Source: Ustilago trichophora
Taxonomy: Eukaryota; Basidiomycota; Ustilaginomycetes; Ustilaginales; Ustilaginaceae
Assembly (NCBI GenBank): GCA_900323505.1
Contig: OOIN01000008.1
Location: 434,001 to 498,000 of the forward strand
Reading direction: 5' to 3'
DNA: 64,000 bases
The notes below the pieces were generated by a model, which was given only the letters and a program-made list of their open reading frames with translations, was not told the DNA's origin and did not search any database. This document shows, piece by piece, positions 23,021 through 33,500 of the stretch. A program made the translations under genes and the position numbers. Positions within the stretch are counted from its first letter, which is position 1. Each line of letters starts with the position of its first letter.

Positions 23021-23576
23021 GCTTGGATTGATTGAATCCTGTGCAACGCTTGTTTCTTTTGGGTTTTTGTTTGTGGAAACATAGAAAGTCAGCATAGCGA
23101 TGTTGTCCAGCTCTTCTGATCGATTTGACCCTTGGACAGTCGAATTCTGGAGGATTGTTGATCTGTGGATGTTGCGCATGGTGTAACGTAAGGTGATGAT
23201 GGGGGTTGGGGAGCTGGGTTAGGGGTCAGCGCTGTCTGCTGAGAATTGACTGGTTGTGTGGGGATTGCGAAGCATGCTTTTTGTCCTTCAGATTCCGTCA
23301 CAGCCGGTGACCTAGCACTGGATCCTTGAGCCCTCGCCAAGGGTGGCAGTCGCTTTCAGCAATTTGCTTGGGCATCTAAAGGGTTCCTTGATCGGATTAG
23401 GCTCGATGTTGCATCGCTTCGGAATCGCATCTTTTCCTTCAATGCCACGAAGCGTCTTATCAAGGCTGAGAGAATCACACTCAGTCGTGAGATATCAAGC
23501 TGCATCCTTCTTCCTTCCGGATTGATTCCATGAGCTACAGTCTAAGATAGAATAGCATTTCCAATGTGTTGCTTGG
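22752..23576. other. Intergenic region bS18m / N-acetyltransferase (convergent)
   Basis: 825 bp between two convergent 3' ends. It contains a TG-rich stretch (about 22919-22952) followed by a 32-T run (22988-23019). No gene is supported. Confidence 0.5.
22988..23019 (+). repeat. Homopolymer T run (32)
   Basis: Thirty-two consecutive T in a convergent intergenic region, next to a TG-rich stretch. Confidence 0.85.
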
Positions 23577-24807
23577 TCAGTGTGCGATTCCGTTCCCATT
23601 CCCGTTCGGCTTGACCTTCTCTCCCTCACCTTTCAACGCCGATGGCTTCCCCGCAATAACCTCCAATGCAGTCTCCGTATCTACATGCTTCAACAACCCG
23701 AAATCGGTCTTCAGCAACTCGACCCTCTGCCTTTCCGACTGTATCGCTTTGAACACGGTCTGCTCGTCCCCGATCTTGACAATATGCTTGTCGCCCACGA
23801 CCATTCTCTGTTCCACCACGCTCGGATGGTACGGATACAGATCAGGATGCAATCCATCGCTTTCCACCTTCTTGGTCGATTCCGGTAGAAGATCGGGATT
23901 CAACAGATACCTAACCACCAGAATCATCGTTGCAAACGGCACCGACGCATGGTGAGAAGTGGCCTTGTTCGAAGCCTGATAGTCTGGATAGAAGCATTCA
24001 AACGTGCTGAACGAGTAACAGTCCTCCCATTCTTCTTTGCCTTTTTTCAGATTTTGCAATATCCAACAGGTTTGGCTTGCTGCGATCGCTTCTACTTGTT
24101 CATCTACTTGTTCCGCTTCCTCTTCGTCGTCGTCTTCTAGCGTCGAACGCGGTTGGAATTGGCTCTTTACAAGACGATATTTGTCACTTCCTCGACCGTA
24201 TTCCTCCCGTCCATGTCTGAATAGGATCGGCCTGTGCGGACTGCTCCCGAATCCTACATCGGAGAGGTAGTAGACTTTGTTTCCTTGATCTTCTGGTAAG
24301 TGCGAAGGGAGGTATACCAGGCTAGCGGTGTGCGTAAGCCCCGACCAATCTTGCGAGATGGGAGAGTAGACTCTTCCCAGAACACCGATGTAGCGATATC
24401 CTAGAAAGGAGAGCATCTCTCTGTAGAGCAGGTTGACTTGAAGACAGTAACCTCCACCCAAACGGTTGCCGATAAACCGATCGTAGGTGTGTGATAGCGT
24501 AGCAGCCATACACGCAGCAGGTTCGTAGTTCATCGAGAGCGCTTCGAAGGGAAAAGCTAGCAGGAAGTGGATGTGTAGGCGGCTGAGGGTTGATAGAGTG
24601 GGTTTGGGGAGGGGTGCGCTGGTTGACGCCTGGTTTTTTGAGAGATAGAAATGAGGTTTGGAGTCAGTTTAGCCAAGTAACGGTGTGAAAAGGTTTGGTT
24701 TGACCTACCTGTTCATCCTCGAATCCGGGAAAGGCAACGGTATGCAATACGGCCCGAGCTTGAGCCTCGCTCAGGTTGGATTGGACTAGCTTTGGACGGA
24801 GGACCAT
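23577..24807 (-). CDS. Arylamine N-acetyltransferase (two exons)
   Basis: Exons 24807-24709 and 24629-23577 (intron 24630-24708, gtaggt...cag) give 383 residues. The protein belongs to the arylamine N-acetyltransferase family, which acetylates aromatic amines and hydrazines from acetyl-CoA through a Cys-His-Asp triad. All three are visible: Cys at about 95 in the GGGYC motif, His at about 133 in SGLTHTASLVYL, Asp at about 157 in YLSDVGFG. Exon 1 plus the start of exon 2 supplies the family N-terminus with its L-x-x-L-x-x-x-H-x-x-x-x-P-F-E motif (LSRLHIHFLLAFPFEALS). The ATG at 24807 is the first in its frame: upstream the frame stays open through a poly-Asp repeat to a stop, without any ATG. 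Fungal homologues detoxify host or microbial aromatic amines; the substrate here is not known. Confidence 0.85.
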
Positions 24808-24891
24808 ATCGTTCGACACGGTCAAGTGGGGCTGGGTATAAGCTTTAGGTTTGGGCTTTGTAGGGGACGTCCGGGAATTAAACTTCTTATT

Positions 24892-24929
<38 letters not shown>

Positions 24930-25358
24930 TGGAGCCAGTAGTTTGGACGGTCCTGCAAAATCTTCAGTATGAAGTTGGTAGCAATGTTGGTCCGAAAGGA
25001 AGCACAACTTGCCTTATGACCAATACCACCCACCGTCACTGCTGCCCAAAGGACCCTGAAAGCATGAAGCAAACCAACGTCAATCTCGGCGTCTTTCTCC
25101 TGTTGTCCGAGGAGAACGGCCGTTTACCGCTGCCATTTACCGCCGCTCCTTTTTTAGTCATGTTGTGGAGGCCTCGTCCAAAAAAATACAATAAAATAAA
25201 AAAAATGCTTCGGCTTTCGGAAACCTTTTTTTAACGTTTCGTCTGTGCGCAGGGTCTTCTTCTTCCTCCCTCATTTAGCCATTTTTTACCGAAGAACTTT
25301 CTCTATCGAGACCAACACCAACAGCATATACCCTTCCCTTTCTTTTCGAAACGATGCC
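24808..25358. promoter_or_regulatory. Divergent region N-acetyltransferase / ASA1
   Basis: 551 bp between divergent starts. It holds a GTC microsatellite of about 12 units (24892-24927), which would read as poly-Asp upstream of the N-acetyltransferase start if translated. On the plus strand, a two-codon upstream ORF (ATG-CCA-TGA, 25354-25362) overlaps the ASA1 start. Confidence 0.5.
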
Positions 25359-26464
25359 ATGAATCCATACTGGATTCTACGCCATCATGCGTCTTCTTCT
25401 ATCCGATCGTTGCACTTTTCTCACCACCTACTAGCGGTAGGGGACGATGGTGGTACGGTATCCCTTGTCGACCTGCGTTCGTTGAGACCAGTGTCCAAAT
25501 GGACAGCACACAAAGACTCTATCTTGACCGTCCTTGTCATCGCCCAGAATCAAGTGGTCACGCATGGAAGAGATAACGAGCTCAAGCTATGGCATCTCCC
25601 CAACATCCCACCATCCCTTGGTGTTGGTAACAGCGCCACAGAAACCGCAACTCCAGACCTGGTTCGAAGCATCGGGGTAAACGCACTCAACTTTTCCCGT
25701 TGCTCCTACAACTCCTCCTCGGGAAAGATCGCTGTTCCCAACGCCCTCGATGCGGCCTACATAGACATTCTCGATCTAACCACCGGCGTTCGCTCACACG
25801 AGGCAATCGGACGACCGGATATCAAACCTAGCGCTGGAAACCGATTGCCCATTGTAATGTCCCTGCATCTATCCGACGAAGAGGTGATTGCCGGATACGA
25901 AGATGGTCAGATCAAAAAATGGAGTCTGGAAGGTGACCTACTGTGGCAAGTCAAATGTCACTCTGAGTCAGTAATGAACATCGCCCTTCACAAAGAAGAC
26001 AGCTTTGGCATCTCCGTCGGCGCAGATGACAGAATAGCCCACTTCGACTTGGATTCCGGCAAGACAAAGTTGGCTCAGACCAAAACGCCAGGTAAAGCAA
26101 GCACGGCGATTGCCCCCAACGGCAAAACTTTTGCTGTCGGCGGCTGGGACGGATCGTAAGTATCAACCCCCACCCTCGGGTCTTTTCACTGATGGATCGA
26201 TTCAACGCTAATGTGGTTCCTTTGATCGGACGGCGGGCGACACGCAGAATACGCATATACTCGACAGGCGATATGACAGAATTGGGTCAGTTGAGCTATC
26301 ACAGAGATACTGTCGAGTGTCTAGCTTTTGCCTATGCCAAAACTGGAGATCAAGAAGACGAAACCTCTTCGGATGAGGACAAAGACGACGATGCAAAGCC
26401 GGCAGAGTTGATCCTCGCAGCTGGTGGGAGGGATGGCAAGATCTCGCTGTGGAAGTATCACTGA
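25359..26464 (+). CDS. ASA1: ASTRA-associated protein 1 (WD40), two exons
   Basis: Exons 25359-26155 and 26248-26464 (intron 26156-26247, gtaagt...cag) give 337 residues. The protein starts MNPYWILRHHASSSIRSLHF and has WD40 repeats such as SILTVLVIAQNQVVTHGRDNELKLWHLP; it ends in GGRDGKISLWKYH. This is the pattern of Asa1/GNB1L: an N-terminal ILRHH segment, the H-G-R-D-N motif, and a terminal D-G-K-I-S-L-W. In yeast Asa1 belongs to the ASTRA complex with Tra1, Tti1, Tti2 and Tel2, which supports folding of PIKK kinases. Splicing restores the WD repeat GGWDGSIRIYSTGD across the junction. The gene converges on cactin with 147 bp between the 3' ends. Confidence 0.85.
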
Positions 26465-26611
26465 CATCAATCGCAGAAACCCGAACTTTCCGTTTCAGAG
26501 CACTTACGCACTCACACAAAAAGCCTGGACTGTGTGTTTTCGTCTTTTCTGAACAAGGAACAGCTGTCTAAAATTGCATTGCGCATCAGACAAGGAAACG
26601 TGAGGATCTTC

Positions 26612-28771
26612 TCACTTGCGATACCTCAACCTCTTAAAGTTGAAATGCAACTGCAGCACTCCTCTATCAAAGCTATTCCTAAATCCTCTCTTGTGGCTGT
26701 ACTCCCACTCCCTGTTGACGATCCTAAACGCGATATCCTCGTACGGCGGACCCGCACTGAACCTCAACAACACCGTATCCTCCTCTCCTTTCTCCTTGAC
26801 CACCTTGTACGTCGGTGCGACGTTCTTATCGATGAGATCCGGGTAGAAGATGTTGAACTTGTAACCCTGCACCGTCTTGGGCGGTGGATTGTCCGAGTCA
26901 TAGTGGGTCTGGTTGTACTTGTTCCAATCGAATCCGGTGTGGACACGGTTGAAGAAGCGAGGTTTGCGAGGACGGTACTTGTCCTCCCACTGATAGGTTT
27001 GATGGGTGAGTGCTTCATCACCAGGCATGACTTCTTCGGCGACGTCGAGAGCTTTCGATGCTTCCTGAATGAACATGCGATCGGCAGGGTTGTCGGAGCC
27101 TTCGAGATCGGTAACGTTGCGCGTCTTGGGGATGAAGAGTTGTCCGGTGACACGACGGCGGGCTGCAACGAGCTCTTCAAGGTCTTCGCGAAGAGATTTG
27201 ATGGGCAGACGGCGGTCTTCGTAGCTGAATTGGGATGGATCAATGCGGGCAGGCTCCATCTCTTCAGCATCGTACAGCGCGTCAAGGGCTGCTTCTTCCG
27301 CATCGGCGGCAGCCTTGACGGCATCTTCTTCATCCTCAACTTGAGGCGCTTCGTCTTCAGAGTCCTCGCCGGTCTGCTGCAAAAGCTCTTGCTGCTGTCG
27401 TGCGGCTTCATCGCGCTGTTTGCGTCGTAGGTACTCGAGTCGGTTGGATAGCACAGCTTCGTGCATGTCACGTAAGCGCGCCTTGGCCCGCCACACCACG
27501 ATCGACTTGAGCACTCTCTCCCAATACTCGACATCCACCGGTTCGTCGGAAGCTAACTTGGCGCGCACTTGACCCTGGAGCTGCTGCAGCTCGTCTGTCG
27601 ACTTGGAGGACAGCATATTGTTGATCCTACCGCGTTCTTCTGGATCCTGACGCGCATTGACGGCAGTGGCAGCACCAGAAGCATTGTCTTGCTCTTCCTT
27701 GAGCTCTTCCAGCTTGTCGTCGCATACAATGAGCATGGATCTCCAAAAGTCGAGATGAGAGTCGTTCTTCTCGAGCTGCAGATACATCTGAATATCCTGA
27801 TGGAGCTCTTCTGTCTCTTCGAGCGTCAGGTCTACGAAGATGGTGTAGGGTTCGTCGAGGTCGATTTCGAGACCGGCTTCGTCATCATCATCGTCCTGCT
27901 TCTGTTCTTGCTCGGCAATGATGTTGGGGTCGGCCCACTTGAGGTTGATGCTGAGCAGATCGATGGGTTTGGCGCGATTCTCCTTGACTCGGATCACGGC
28001 TCGACGTTGTGCCTGCTCGAGGTGGAAGTCGTCCTCCTTGGCGACCCAGCTGGCCATCTGAGCTGACTCTGCGAGTCGAGCCATCCTCGCTTCTTCCTCT
28101 TCGCGCTCTGCCGCCAGCCTCTCACGCTCGGCTCGTTTGGCGTTGAGCTTCTCGATCTCGGCAATGGCCTCCTGTCTGCGTTGTGCGTCACGCTTTTCGG
28201 CTTCTTCACGAGTCATGCCCTGTTTGCGTTCCTTCTCCTCCTTCTTTCCCCATTTGAACTTTTGGCCAAGATTTGCATCATTGAAAGGGTTGTCCTCGGC
28301 AGAATACATCATAAGCTCGGCAACAGCAGTGCGCTGGGCGGCACCTTCTTCCTCATCGAGGAAACCCTCCTCGAGCTGCTTGAGTTTTTCGGAGCGCTTA
28401 GCAGCTTTTCGGATACGGCGCTCCTCGGACGACTCACGTCGTTTGGAGGATCGATCGCGATCGCTGCGATGCTCTCTGTCGCGGTCATGCCTAGAGCGAC
28501 TCGAACCAGCGTAGTCACGATCCCTGTCCCTGTGACGGTGTTCGCGATCCGACCTGTCCCGGCTATCCTCGTCGCGGTGAGATCGAGAGCTGTGTGCCCT
28601 TCTGCCTTGGTCGTCTTCGCGATGTCGCTTGCGGCGATCGGGTGAGCGGTCCCTGTCTCGGCTTCGATGGTGGTCGTCTGCGTGACGTCGCTTGTGATCT
28701 GCGGAATCGTGGTCATCGCGTGAGGAGCTCGGTCCTGCCCGATCGTGATGCGACCGCGATGAAGACGGCAT
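26612..28771 (-). CDS. Cactin (splicing factor)
   Basis: A 719-residue intronless protein. Residues 1-110 are rich in Arg, Asp, Ser and His (RS/RD-like), as in splicing factors. A conserved middle coiled-coil domain follows, and the C-terminus is the highly conserved cactin domain: GYKFNIFYPDLIDKNVAPTY, then an aromatic-rich end with EDIAFRIVNREWEYSHKRGF and a terminal LHFNFKRLRYRK. Cactin associates with spliceosomal components and is needed for pre-mRNA splicing and telomere/cohesion phenotypes in fission yeast (Cay1). The open frame continues 52 codons upstream (to 28927), but that segment is hydrophobic and unlike the family, so the ATG at 28771 (MPSSSRSHHDRAG) was chosen. Divergent from LSM12. 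Confidence 0.9.
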   Translation of the reverse strand: MPSSSRSHHDRAGPSSSRDDHDSADHKRRHADDHHRSRDRDRSPDRRKRHREDDQGRRAHSSRSHRDEDSRDRSDREHRHRDRDRDYAGSSRSRHDRDREHRSDRDRSSKRRESSEERRIRKAAKRSEKLKQLEEGFLDEEEGAAQRTAVAELMMYSAEDNPFNDANLGQKFKWGKKEEKERKQGMTREEAEKRDAQRRQEAIAEIEKLNAKRAERERLAAEREEEEARMARLAESAQMASWVAKEDDFHLEQAQRRAVIRVKENRAKPIDLLSINLKWADPNIIAEQEQKQDDDDDEAGLEIDLDEPYTIFVDLTLEETEELHQDIQMYLQLEKNDSHLDFWRSMLIVCDDKLEELKEEQDNASGAATAVNARQDPEERGRINNMLSSKSTDELQQLQGQVRAKLASDEPVDVEYWERVLKSIVVWRAKARLRDMHEAVLSNRLEYLRRKQRDEAARQQQELLQQTGEDSEDEAPQVEDEEDAVKAAADAEEAALDALYDAEEMEPARIDPSQFSYEDRRLPIKSLREDLEELVAARRRVTGQLFIPKTRNVTDLEGSDNPADRMFIQEASKALDVAEEVMPGDEALTHQTYQWEDKYRPRKPRFFNRVHTGFDWNKYNQTHYDSDNPPPKTVQGYKFNIFYPDLIDKNVAPTYKVVKEKGEEDTVLLRFSAGPPYEDIAFRIVNREWEYSHKRGFRNSFDRGVLQLHFNFKRLRYRK

Positions 28772-29080
28772 TGCGACTCGGCTCGAGCAGCGACGGCGGC
28801 CAGCGTAGTGGTGGAAGATGATGGAAGATGAAAGGATGACGAGAAGGAAAGATGGTGTGGAAAGCACTTGCTCAGTTGAAATTTCTGGCCAAAGTGGAGC
28901 GGCAACAGCCAAAAATCGCGTCGGCATTCGGACAGTGTACAGTATGGCCGAGATTGAATCAAGTCGAAATCGGATCTGCCGCGCATCTTGTCATTGCCAT
29001 CTTCTCATCTTCCATGACATAGACTGTACAGTACTGTACAGTACATCTCTTTTTCTCTTCATCATCCTCCATACAGAGTC
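28772..29080. promoter_or_regulatory. Divergent promoter cactin / LSM12 with GTACAGTA palindromes
   Basis: 309 bp shared upstream region. It contains a GTGTACAGTA motif at about 28935 and a perfect 20-bp palindrome ACTGTACAGTACTGTACAGT at 29023-29042, only about 40 bp before the LSM12 ATG. Confidence 0.6.
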
Positions 29081-30049
29081 ATGGCAGCACAGATCGCAAA
29101 CAACTCCGCCTCCTCGGCTGGCCGAGGTAGCGCTGCCACTCCCGCCAATCAGCTCGCCAACATCGCAAAACTGCTCGGTTCCCACGTCACTTTCACTGTC
29201 GGCGACAAGCAGACTCGGACGCTCTCTGGCAAGCTCTGGGCCTACGATCCCAGCCTCGGTGTTGTTGGGCTAGAATGCGAACCTGCATCACTGCCACTCC
29301 ACCTCTCTTCGGCTCCTGCAGCTGCAGCCTCAGTCGCTCAGGCTTCGCAGACGTCACGCAACCGCTTCGCCCAGCCTACTACTGCCGCTGGTTTCACCAT
29401 TGTCAAAGTCTCCGAGATCAAGAAGATCGAATTTCAGCAGTCATCCGAACCAGCCAATGGCTCTGCAGCTAAGTCACCAGCCGACAGTCTCACGCCAATT
29501 CACCCTGTCTCGCTCAAAGCTGCTCAATCGAGAGAGGCTGATGCCGTCAAGCAGAGTCTCACCAAAGTCGCGCGAACCGGAAAGGACGTATCACAGCTCG
29601 GACAACAAGTCTTCGACGCACTCAGCAAAACGTAAGTTCCACCATCACAATTTCATTCTGATTTGAAGTAAACTAGCAGGGCATCTGACGAAAGTGTTCT
29701 TCTTGCTGGGTCTAGCTTGCCCTGTCGATGGCACGAGTCGCACATCATCGTTATGGAGGAGGTCGTCATATCTGGCCCTGGTTACGATCCAGCTTCCACC
29801 AACGTCCCTGGCTACACACAAGAGCAGCTTCAATCTTTTATCGACGGTACCAACACCGCTCCCGTTCCAGAAGGCGCACAGTCAAAAGCAAACAGCTGGC
29901 AGCGCGTAACCAAAGTCGTAAGTAGCTGGCTCCATGCACACAACTTCACCTCGTCTCGGCACTGTACTGACGTATTAAGCTTGTCTCTCTGGGTTTGGTG
30001 GTCGACTTGACAGCTGCAAGGAGAGAGGCGCAAGATGAACGTCACATAG
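29081..30049 (+). CDS. LSM12: LSM12-like protein, three exons
   Basis: Exons 29081-29631, 29716-29917 and 30014-30049 (introns 84 and 96 nt, both gtaagt...) give 262 residues. The N-terminal Sm-like (LSM) domain reads LANIAKLLGSHVTFTVGD ... GKLWAYDPSLGVVGLECE and ends in FTIVKVSEIKKIEF. The C-terminal anticodon-binding-like domain starts after IHPVSLKAAQSREADAV and, across the first junction, contains TLPCRWHESHIIVMEEVVIS, matching the LSM12 C-x-W-x-x-x-x-I-x-V-x-x-x-V-x-I pattern. The last exon adds only LQGERRKMNVT. In yeast Lsm12 is linked to Pbp1 and Pbp4 at ribosomes; in animals it is a NAADP receptor subunit. The ATG directly follows the palindromic promoter motif. Confidence 0.82.
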
Positions 30050-30561
30050 TATCTTTCCCCGTCAAGTAAACATGTCCTAGCAGTCCAAGCAACGTTGATT
30101 TTCGGACTCGTTATCTTTCGGGACTCGTTTTTTTGTGCAAACGCCATCGTCATTTGACACCTGCCGTGACTTCACAACGTCTCTTGTCCGCTTAAGGCGA
30201 CGTGGCCGTGACGTGTCGTGTGAGATGCTTCCATGCTCATGATTTCAAAAGGCCGACAAATATGAGGTTGGCCGTGACTCATGTCCTAAAAAAAGGAAAC
30301 ATCCACCTCAGAGCCACCTCCTAGAGCCACCCACTGAAGCCACCTTGCAGCCACCTGGGGTGGCTACGGGGGTTGGCTTCGAGGGGAATATTTCCATTTT
30401 TCAGGATATGACTGTCTCGTCTCGTTTACAGGCACAGTCTGTGCGGAAGCACGTCCAGATGAATGTCCTGGCAGATGCAAGCTCTCGCTTCCAATCCTAT
30501 ATGATTGCATGATGGAAAATCTATTCATGATTTGAGGAAGAAAGGACGGTTCATCGAGTCG
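30050..30561. other. Convergent interval LSM12 / NPC1 with one family C element
   Basis: 512 bp between two 3' ends. The central 30278-30413 is a copy of the family C inverted repeat described at 35-39 kb. No gene seen. Confidence 0.6.
30278..30413. repeat. Family C inverted-repeat element, copy C0
   Basis: Left end TCATGTCCTAAAAAAAGGAA and right end ...TTTTTCAGGATATGACTG are imperfect inverted repeats. The core consists of repeated GAAGCCACC / GGGTGGCT units. This is the only copy found left of NPC1; the others lie at 35.8-38.9 kb. Confidence 0.7.
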
Positions 30562-33500
30562 CTACAGATCCTCCTCGTCATCACTAGCACCAGGCTCCGA
30601 CGCCATCATGGGCCGATACTCGGACCCAGCTCGATTCAATCGACGCTTGACATCCGATTCGTCTTCGCCTCCGGACCATCCTCGGCCTCCAAGCCAACTC
30701 AGCAGCACTGGCAGCAGGATTAAGCCATGAAGAAGGCCACCAATGATCAGACACATCCACGTCTTGGCATAGTATAGCTTGAGCAGATCCGACTTGGTGA
30801 AGATCAGCACGCCAACGCCGATCAGTTTCGTCGAAAAAATACCGTTGACCACAGCGCCACCAACATCAGTAAGCGCCAACCAAGCTCTCTCGTCCCGTTC
30901 CTTCTGCGACATGGGATGCGAACGTGGCAAAGCTCCAGGTGCACGCATGAAGGCGCGAGCAATGTGAGCGCAAAATTCGACACCAATCGCTGCGCAGACG
31001 CTCAGATTGACCAGCGTCAGCGCATTGAATTGAATTCCCCAGAAGCCCATCGATCCGGCAACGAGGAAGACGGCACTTGCTACACTCAGCGTCACCACCG
31101 CACCCGTGCGCCAGCTGCCGAGCAGCACCGTGTTGATGGCAAAGATGGCGACTGCCGCCGACCCAAGCACCTGCACGGCCATGGATAGCAGGTATGTGTA
31201 CTGCTCGAAGAAGATGAAGAAGAGACTGTAGGGGAAAACTCGATAGCCTACTCGTTCGGAGATATCGCTCGAGATTCGCTGCGATTGTTCCAGTGCACCG
31301 ATGAAGTCCGACTGCGACCTCAGTGGAGAAAAGTAAGTTCGGAAGTGCGAAGAGCGAACGCTCTCCTTTCCGGTGTTGGGGTCCATCACGATACTGAGCG
31401 CAGAGGAGTAAGCTGCTTGTCCCCCCAGCGGGCATTCCTGATCTGTTGGACTCTCGAGCCATGTCCTGAGGTATCGATAGAACTCCTCGCCTTCAGGGAG
31501 GCCGTCCATCGTGATATTCCAGGGAGGGTCTCGGCCCTCGAAGCAAGGCTGACAGGAGAAGGGACTATCGCGTGGACCACAGAAAACGCTAGGGTCCGAG
31601 ATCTTGACACGACAGCAGCCGTCAAGGATGGGGTTGAGCCATTGCAGAAAGTCGTCGATCCAGCTGCTGGCAGGTTCGGCGATCCACGAAACTTCAGCTC
31701 TCTGACGTTCGCCCTCCAAAGTGTTAGCCAACGACAAGGGTTCGCATGTGGTGAATCTTCCACAGAGACCTCTCTGTCCTTGGCGCTCAGAGACTTCTTC
31801 GCCCGAGGCAACAAAGTACACAGGTGGACCGACGTCTAGGAAAACATCGATGGCATCAAAGTAGGGCCTTAAGTACGACTTTGATGGAAGCGCAAGACGT
31901 TGGTCCAGACCCATCTCGATTCTTCGGACACCAATCGAGCTGAACACAGCAAGAGCACCGAATGCCGCCACGACCAGTCGCTTGACGCCGGGGCGCAGCA
32001 GAGTCGGCGCAAATCGATATCGTATGAAAGAGTCGAGCGACCCTTCCTTGGTTGCAGTCGAAGCATCGGTGGGCAGCTGGATTTGCGATTGACGAGGTGG
32101 TGCCTTGAGACACGGAAGGCAGTCGATGCGCCCACTTTCGACTCGGCGAGCGTCGAGCGTCATTGCAGCGATGAACACAGTACAGTGTAGCACTGCGACA
32201 ATTAACATGCTTCCGGCAGCGTAGAGGGCAAAATTCCTAACGGCAGGCATGGGCACCACCGCACCGAGTAGGAATGCAACAATCTGTGTCGTAGCACTGA
32301 GGAGGATAGAAGGACCGACGCGAGCCAGGCAGCGCGCTGCGCGCTCTTCTACCGACATACGCGCAGGCTGACTCGCTGAGATATGCGCGTCCATGTAGAG
32401 GTCACCGCGCGACTCGATCTCATCCGTTGGTGAAAGCGTTGGGTGTCCAGAGGGTCCCATGGAAGGACCGCCTGACCCGGCTGTGAGCGAATCAGACTGA
32501 GGGATGCCCGCACCAGCAGAGATCTGTTGAAGCGCCTGCCGGTCCATCTCGTTGCAGAGCAGAAAAATGTTATCGACACCCACAGCTAGCAGCATGAAGG
32601 GGATGACCTCGGCAATGATGAGGGTGACCTTGACACCCATAGCACTGAAGATGCCGACAGCACAAGAGACGGAGCCTAGCACGATGATGATGCCAAACAG
32701 ACCCAAGGTGAACTTGGACGATATGCAGTACGTATTGATGAGAGTTCGAGATCGACGAAGGGCCGTCTGCAAGAACAGGGCCACGCCCCCAGATGCAGCT
32801 CTTCGCGGGGTTGCTGCGCTCATTCGTGGGTAAGATCCTGGCTCTGCGATAGGCGAGCCGTCTTCCTCGCCATCCACTGGTCCAGGTGAGATGTTGCTCC
32901 GCCCTCCGAGGGTGAGCGCCACGTAGATGAACATGGTCAGGTAGGAGAGCACAACGATGCCTACATCCGTGTTGCTGCTGCTTCCAATCTCGGTCTCGAG
33001 GCTGACGCCGGTGCTGAAGGCGATCTGGATGCCCAACTCTTGACGTCGCACTGACAGCGGGTGAGCTTCCACAGCAACGTCCTTGGCTTTCGAGTCGCTC
33101 GTAGGGTCCGCAGCGACTTGTTCGAGAAGTCCAAGCAATTGTCGCTCCCAATCCTCAGCGGCTTTGAGGAGTGTGCTGTTCAGACTGTTGTTGAGGACGT
33201 ACGTCACAACTGCAGACCGAGCCTGACTCGGCTCAGCGTCGTCGGGCAGACCACCAAGGATAATGTTCGGCTTGAGCGGTTGACCAAACAAAGGGAGACA
33301 TTCGGCTGGGTTGCTGCCGCACTGATCGAGGGCTTGATCCCAATTGTTTGCATCAAGTCCGTAGCCGCTAGGGTCGTCTTGGAAGTAGCCGAGGATGCTC
33401 TGCACCACACATGGCGTGCCTGGACCTGCAGGGGCCAAACAGACGTCTTGCAAGGTGATTCCCGACGGCGACTTGAGTTCACGCACTTCTTTCTCGAGAT

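Noticed and set aside
26534..27430. Plus-strand open frame of 298 codons opposite cactin
   Set aside because: Antisense shadow; the minus strand carries the strongly conserved cactin C-terminus.
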